Assembly: GCA_019188255.1 (NCBI GenBank)
Contig: JAETXT010000005.1
Location: 1,984,001-2,048,000 of the forward strand
Length of the DNA stretch: 64,000 nucleotides
Reading direction: 5' to 3'
Source of the DNA: Verticillium longisporum
Lineage: Eukaryota > Ascomycota > Sordariomycetes > Glomerellales > Plectosphaerellaceae
Shown here one piece after another: positions 58,300 through 64,000 of this stretch; the stretch's first letter is position 1, and every line of letters starts with the position of its first letter. The notes beneath the pieces are model-generated. The model did no database searches and was not told the DNA's origin. It saw only the letters and a list, made by a program, of their open reading frames with translations. Both the position numbers and the translations under genes were made by a program.

Positions 58300-59783
58300 A
58301 TGGGCTCCTATAGAGAGCCAGGTCTGCACATTCTGGGTCCTGAATGGCTGGAGGTGCGTCTCGTCCAAAGCTCGCTTTAATGAATTACATTCGCCTACTT
58401 GGTCTGGTGTGCTGATGGACTCAGATTGCCGACCATGTCACGCTCTCGTTTGGAAAGGGGACGCCCGAGGAGTTACGGAACCAAGTGAAGTTGCCTTTCG
58501 AGCTGCCTCCACCCAGCGGAATGACTATCACCGACAAACCGGTGCCCGGATATGACGGTGGCACCAACCAGGTCCGCATCTACAAGCCCGAGGGGCCCTC
58601 GACCAACGGCGCCGTCCTGATATAGTGAGTTTTGTCGATTTCTGGCCCCGGCAACTGTCATTTTGCTTACATCGTGTGTGCGCCTTGCCAGTGTTCATGG
58701 CGGCGGCTGGACTATCGGAGACCTGGACACGGAGGACGCGTTCTGCCGCACCGTATGCACAGGCAACCAGATTGTCGTTGTGAGCATGGACTACAGGAAG
58801 TACGACGACAACACAAAATGCTGCATGCGTGTGATGAGGGACGATTTGGTCGCTGACAGACAACTCTTAGGGCTCCAGAGCATCCTTTCCCCATCGGAAT
58901 CGAGGACGTCTGGGCCGGAGTTCTCTGGGTAGGATATACCCATCCTGTGCGCCAGCCTGGTCACAATTGACACCTCACAGGTTCAGAACAACCTAGAGTC
59001 CCTCGGAGGAAAGCCAGACAACCTCATCATGGGAGGCCTGAGTGCCGGGGGCAACATTGTCAGTCAACATGCAGCCCCAATTGGAAAGGCGCAAAAGAGG
59101 CTGATGCATCCCTAACCCCCCGCCAGACAGCAGCACTCGTTCAACGTGCCAAGTCCACAGGTCTCGTCTCCATCCGTGGGCACATCCTGCGCGAACCTCT
59201 CGTGGTCCACCCGGCGGTCCAGCCCGCGGGCGTCGACTTCTCAAGCTACGTCGACTCCGAGGACGCCCCGATCCTTCCGGCCCTCGGGGTACACCACTGC
59301 CTCGAGTGGTACAAGCCCGTGCCCGACGATCTGCGCATGTCGCCCCTCCTGGCCGAGGACTTCTCGGGCCTGCCGCCGGCATACGTGCAGATTGCCGGGG
59401 TTGACCCCCTGCGGGGCGATGCGTTCGCCTACATCGACAAGCTTCAAGCAGCTGGGTATTGTTGAACCACCCCCCCGTGTGCTCTTTCTCTCCTGGCCGT
59501 TCGGCGCTGACCACTTTTCTTGCCGCTCAGGGTTCCGGTGCGTGTCAGCGTGTATCCTAGATTACCGCATGCGTTCCAGATGGTGCCGCTGAAGTCGAGC
59601 CAACAGAGTGACAAGGAGCTTATCTATGCTGTGAAGTGGCTCATTGGAAGCGAACAAGACGAGGACACAAGCACTGGCGGACCCGACCGTCTCTCTGGGC
59701 GGGAACCCTGGGCTGACCACCAGGACATGGTCAACAAGTGGTGTGGATGTGCAATCGCCGTCGGTTGTGGTTGTTCCGGGTGA
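58300..59783 (+). CDS. HSL-type alpha/beta hydrolase (esterase/lipase)
   Basis: Hormone-sensitive-lipase family carboxylesterase. Start MGSYREPGLHILGPEWLE at 58300. Seven exons: 58300-58353, 58425-58624, 58692-58799, 58871-58928, 58981-59058, 59127-59455 and 59531-59783, all in phase. Oxyanion-hole motif VHGGGWTIGD, the MDYRKAPEHPFPIGIED segment, nucleophile GLSAGGN (one residue from the usual GDSAGG), acid VDPLRGDAF and PRLPHAFQMV with the catalytic His. No signal peptide. After the His region the frame runs on to 59783 with a short Cys-containing tail (CGCAIAVGCGCSG). Such enzymes often cut esters in secondary or xenobiotic metabolism; substrate unknown. Confidence 0.82.
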
Positions 59784-60293
59784 GCACACGAGGACTGTCG
59801 AACTCGCAGATGGGAAGTTTGGAAAAGGCAGTCGCAGTCAGCAGCACGAGACAGACGTGATGAAGGTTGATTTGTCATCTTGCCCCCGAGATCTGCATGC
59901 TGAGTCCTCCCGGTGTCCGAATCGGATGGTTGTTGTGATCACCAGGCTGACGCTCCCGCCTTCGCCCCCGAGTGACCATGAAAATGCCCGCCGAAAGGAG
60001 TAGCCACATGGTGCGATAGGCCCGTACGGCTCTTGGTCTACCACCCTGCAAGCAGCCCATGCGAAATGACAAGAAAAGAGCTGGGGGCGTCCCGACAGTG
60101 GCAAAAATAGCAAATCCTGGCTTGTGGGTGCTGCCAGCTGAATCCTGCGGGACGGCGCGAAGGATCATGTTCCCAGCCTCATCTCATGCAGGTCTGCCTG
60201 CAGCTATTAGCGATGCCCTCCCCGCCCATTTCACAATGTTTTCCTCGAGATGGCTCATTTGCAGTGAAGTCTCTCTGAGCACGCTTGGCAATC
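59784..60293. other. intergenic spacer before the DUF2235-GTPase gene
   Basis: 510 bases, same-strand spacer. Promoter for the downstream gene expected; no motif I can name. Confidence 0.4.
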
Positions 60294-63200
60294 ATGTTTC
60301 GCTCGTCGAGCATGTTTCGGTCCCGACCTCAGCACGATGTCAAAAGGATCGTGGTATGTGTCGACGGCACGTGGTACAACGCTGATGGCAAAGAAGGTAA
60401 CGGTCGGCACCTGAAAAACCGCGCGAGTGAAAGCAGCGAATCTGATGATGCAAAAACGTAGGAAAGGGAACAGGAAATCTGAGCAACACTTTCAGGATCT
60501 TTGCGTCCGTCAAGCAAGGTACTTTTGAGCAGGGCGGCAAAACAATCAAACAGGTACCGATCACTTTTGACCCGTCTCATACCCAATCTCCTTTTCACAC
60601 GGTTACAGGTAGCCAAGTACTTCAACGGCATAGGGACCAAGACGAACAGTTATGACAAGTACAACGATGCCATTACAGGGGACGGCTGCAAGGAGCTCAT
60701 TCGCGATGTCTACCAGGTTTGTGCCAGCCTGCTGCTCGGGCGCCAGCTTTTGCCTGCATATTGACATGGCATTCTCCAGTACTGTTGCGCAGAGGTGACG
60801 AGTCCAGATGATGAGCTTTGGCTGTATGGCTTCAGCAGAGGCGCCTGTAAGATCCCTCTTCATTCTCGTGACGCTGTCTGGCTTGGTGTGTCGCTGACTG
60901 AAATGCAAGATGTGGTTCGCGCTGTGTCGGCTCTCTTCCGAGACCTAGCCACGTTGCACAAGCAGACGACAGGACAGTTCAACCAAGACTATCGAGTCGC
61001 ATTAGGATTCCTGAACGCGAAGCAAAAGAGACAGATGTCGAACAAGCAGGGAGAGGTATGGCATTGATCTGTCACATTGGCAAAGACGGTAGTGCTGACA
61101 AGAGCCTCTTTCTGCATCGCAGCTGTACAACTTTTTGTCAGTGAAAGATCTACATGCGCGATCACTGCCAACGTAAACTGACTAATGGTGTTTTAAGCTT
61201 GGAGAAGACTCGAGAGGGTCCTGCCATTCAGTTCCTCGGCCTCTTCGACACAGTGAAAAAGGCCCAAGGAGATGTGGACTTCGACCTCTCCTACTCGCGG
61301 TCCATCCGCCGCGTTCGCCACGCACTAGCGCTGAATGAAGAACGAAATACGCACCAACCTGAGTTGTACAAGACCGAATCAAAACCGGGCTGGGAGGCCG
61401 AATCTCTCATCCAGGCATGGTTTGTTGGTTGGCACGTTGATATTGGTGGGGGAGCCAGGGACGACGGCCTGTCGCTGTATCCCCTGCAGTGGATGCTTCT
61501 CGAGAGCCAAAAGTTTGGCCTCGTCCTGGAGTACAAGCCGCCAAAGTACATTGCCGACAAGATTCCGGTCGAGCACCCACCCTCTCTGGTGCTGCCGAGT
61601 ATTGTGAGCGAGAGCGGTTCGGACCAGCCGTTTCCGAAGACGTGCCTGTTTTCTGGAGGACCCGTCCCCGACGAGACGAATAAAGACACTGATCAAGAGG
61701 TTTGTCAGTGGGACTTTTCCCTGGCGAGCGGTATCAAAGTCAACATGTTTGATTTGCGAGCCTCCCACCGCCATGGTAACCTTCAGAAAAGACAGGGGAA
61801 GAAGCTGAAAAAGAAGGTTCATGTGGAAAAGGCGACTCACGAAGTAAGGCTGAATCCACCGGACAAGTTTCTCACGGGCTACCAGCGGCGCCCGCGCTCA
61901 GTATTCGACGCGCGGGGTGTGGCGGGTTACAACGAACATGGTATGCTCCCATCGGCCCTCATCGTCTTCATGGAAAAAGTGATGTTAATGGCTGGTATTG
62001 CAGATCCGTATGGCACCATCATACATCCGTCAGTCTACTTTCTGAAGGACACATATCCTACTTTGGGCATCAAAGACGCTCTGCAGAAGATGGAAGACAG
62101 ACTGGATGACTTTAGCAGCCAATTCCAGTCGTCCGAGCACAGCAATTTCTTTCCCTGGTTGCTGGAGCGTACGCTGAAGACTCGATATGAGCAAGTGCGC
62201 ATCCTCATCTGCGGTCGATCCGGGGTGGGCAAGTCGACGTTGCTGAACCGCATATTCGGCATGAAAATGGTAAGCATGCAGCCTGCTTGGTCCGAAGCAT
62301 AGGAGTTGACCCGTTGTGTCATAGACTGTAGAAAATGAGGACACGCGGGGGATCCATGACATGGAGCAAGGGTTTGAGTCAGATCAATACCCCGGTATCA
62401 TCATTCACGATTCGGAAGGCTTTGAGGCGGGTGACATCAAGCGCGTTCAGGCTTTTGAGATGTTCCTGAAGAAACGGGGTTCTTCTGCCCCAGTGAAGGA
62501 TCAGCTGCATGCTGTCTGGTAAGATCATGCCCCTGGGGTCGCAAGAATGGCGTGGACGTTGATGGCGACATACTGAGCGACGTACTGACTCTTTGACTAA
62601 AAGGATTTGCAACGATATGGACACAAGCCGGCCCATCGAAGCCGCATTTGAACTCGTTCTTGGAATTATTGCCAAATATGCCCCATCTCTGCCAGTCGTC
62701 CTCGTCGGTACCAAGAAGGACAAGTTCCTCAGGCAAGAGACCGAACTGAGTAAGGAAGAAATCCGAGCATTGGAAACAGGGCGAGCTCCTGAGCCACAAC
62801 GCGAGCTGGACATCGCTCGTGATCTGCAAAAACGACAGAGTTGGCAGAAGAGGCTGGCGATAGATTGTGCCGACGCCAACGAAAAACTGGACATCAAGGT
62901 GACTTTCGTCTCGAGAGGTACGAATACGAGACGCGAGCATGCAGCAGCTTGCTCCTCTCTCCGAAGGGAATTACTGGCCAGTCAAGGGAGTGCTGACAAG
63001 CTGTCACAGACAACCGAGAGTCCATCATGGCTCTGATGCACTTGACCCTCGAGCCACTCAACTCTGAGAGCCTTCGTTCAGGTATGGTAGCAGCCCAAGT
63101 AGTCGATCTAGATCTCAAGATTGCGCTGGCAGTCGAAGAGACTGTTCGCTTGCTCCGCACAGCAGTCACGGCCTCTAACTTGGGGGCTCTGCTTGTGGTT

Positions 63201-63917
63201 GTGAACAGGATCTCGGCGCCCACGTATTCGCGGCTTCTTTGCAACGCTATCGTCCGATCCTTTGGCTTGACACGCACGACCACCAGCGGACTCACTCGCG
63301 AGGAGGAGGTCGACAACATCATGAGCACGGTTGTGTGGAGGAACCTCTCCTCCTTCATGGCACGGTCCTTCTTCGTAGCCATCGGAGATGTGTCACTCTT
63401 AGTTGCGGCACCGTTATTCGAGGCGCCGGTGACAGCTCGAATGGTCGTCAAATGTGCATGCGATCTCATCATCATCATGGATCGGGCCTTCCACACCGGT
63501 GGAAAGTTTGTCACGCGCCAGCAGATCCGACAGGCCTCGCGGGAGTACGTACAACCTCTTGCAGAAAGCGAGTTGCGCGGCCTGCGCGACCGGACAGGCG
63601 TCAAGCCGGGCTCTTCGAGGAGACGGTTGGTCCACAAACGCGTCAACGCGCTGATACCGGTGATTTCGGCATTGGCTGTGAAGATATACAGGAAGCGTCA
63701 GATTGAAAGCCTGCAACGAGGCATTCGAGAGATCATTGAGGATTATCGAATACAGTCGGCAACAGACCACTATCCGGCAAGCGATGAATCTGTTGCTTCA
63801 AGCGACACATTGTCTGTGGGAACTGGCTCGCTGGACGAGACGATGGACGTTGCTTCGGAGGATGACGAGGATTTGAAGGCGTTGTCGGATATGAGCATCA
63901 AGGGGGCAGGGGCGTGA
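60294..63917 (+). CDS. DUF2235 (Tle1-like) hydrolase fused to a P-loop GTPase
   Basis: Start MFRSSSMFRSRPQHDVKR at 60294. Ten exons by my splicing: 60294-60396, 60474-60553, 60609-60716, 60780-60846, 60910-61055, 61123-61136, 61198-62269, 62325-62518, 62604-62917 and 63010-63917, open throughout, about 1000 residues. The first half is DUF2235, an alpha/beta hydrolase family including bacterial Tle1 phospholipases: VVCVDGTWYNAD, GIGTKTNSYDKY, nucleophile elbow GFSRGAYVVRA, Asp in FLGLFDTVKK and His in GWHVDIGGG, so the triad looks complete. Next comes a GTPase domain: G1 GRSGVGKST, G2 Thr in EDTRGIHD, G3 HDSEGFEAGD and G4 GTKKDKF. The C-terminal 300 residues have hydrophobic stretches and a basic segment (KIYRKRQ), ending acidic. 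Membrane-lipid hydrolysis controlled by GTP is a hypothesis. Confidence 0.85.
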
Positions 63918-64000
63918 GGCCGTCTCGTGGTTGTTGCGTTGAAGCAATGAAGAAGCTGTAAATAGGAGCCATGAGCCATGCATCCCATGTGGCCAGCTCA

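Overview
The window reads as nuclear DNA of a filamentous ascomycete, most likely a Sordariomycete. Genes are GC-rich, with short GT-AG introns of about 45-80 bp and CTAAC-type branch points. The conserved genes (Ssn6/Cyc8, ribosomal protein L3, Trp2, a Sif2/TBL1-type WD40 protein, a TMEM115-like protein) look fungal. AT-rich tracts with the look of RIP (repeat-induced point mutation) surround transposon debris. Order or genus cannot be fixed from the sequence alone.

Layout. 0.26-2.8 kb (-): LisH/WD40 corepressor subunit. 5.9-7.1 kb (+): TMEM115/DUF1751 Golgi membrane protein. 12.7-15.7 kb (+): Ssn6/Cyc8 TPR corepressor. 16.3-17.7 kb (+): ribosomal protein L3. 18.1-18.9 kb (+): small NuiA-like protein with a mitochondrial-type leader. 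19.4-21.0 kb (+): anthranilate synthase component I, with a Gcn4/CPC1-type site upstream. 22.4-23.3 kb (-): small secreted, probably GPI-anchored Cys protein. 24.87-30.46 kb (+): a Tad-like LINE bounded by an 11-bp target-site duplication. 31.3-34.5 kb (-): an NB-ARC/TPR NLR-like gene that looks dead. 36.5-38.0 kb (+): Rax1-type RGS membrane protein. 40.8-42.7 kb (+): kinase-like protein, probably a pseudokinase. 43.8-45.6 kb (+): myo-inositol-type sugar transporter. 46.6-51.6 kb: an AT-rich degenerate element with its own terminal repeats, holding a fresh-looking Fot1/Pogo transposon. 53.1-55.1 kb (+): MFS drug-type transporter. 55.5-56.5 kb (-): membrane-anchored short-chain dehydrogenase. 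58.3-59.8 kb (+): HSL-type esterase. 60.3-63.9 kb (+): a large protein joining a DUF2235 (Tle1-like) hydrolase to a P-loop GTPase.

The left half is mostly housekeeping and regulatory: two transcriptional corepressor subunits, a ribosomal protein and an amino-acid enzyme. The right half (from about 25 kb) is accessory: mobile elements, a decayed NLR, transporters, tailoring-type enzymes and the hydrolase-GTPase fusion, which is the most unusual gene in the window. No single pathway ties the right-half genes together.

Many conserved genes and the otherwise fresh transposon show one-base reading-frame breaks, mostly at C, T or G runs. The simplest reading is under-called homopolymers in the assembly rather than gene death. 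The NLR is different: it has an in-frame stop and an AT-rich insertion. Coordinates of spliced genes are given as whole spans from start to stop codon, with exon limits in the evidence.
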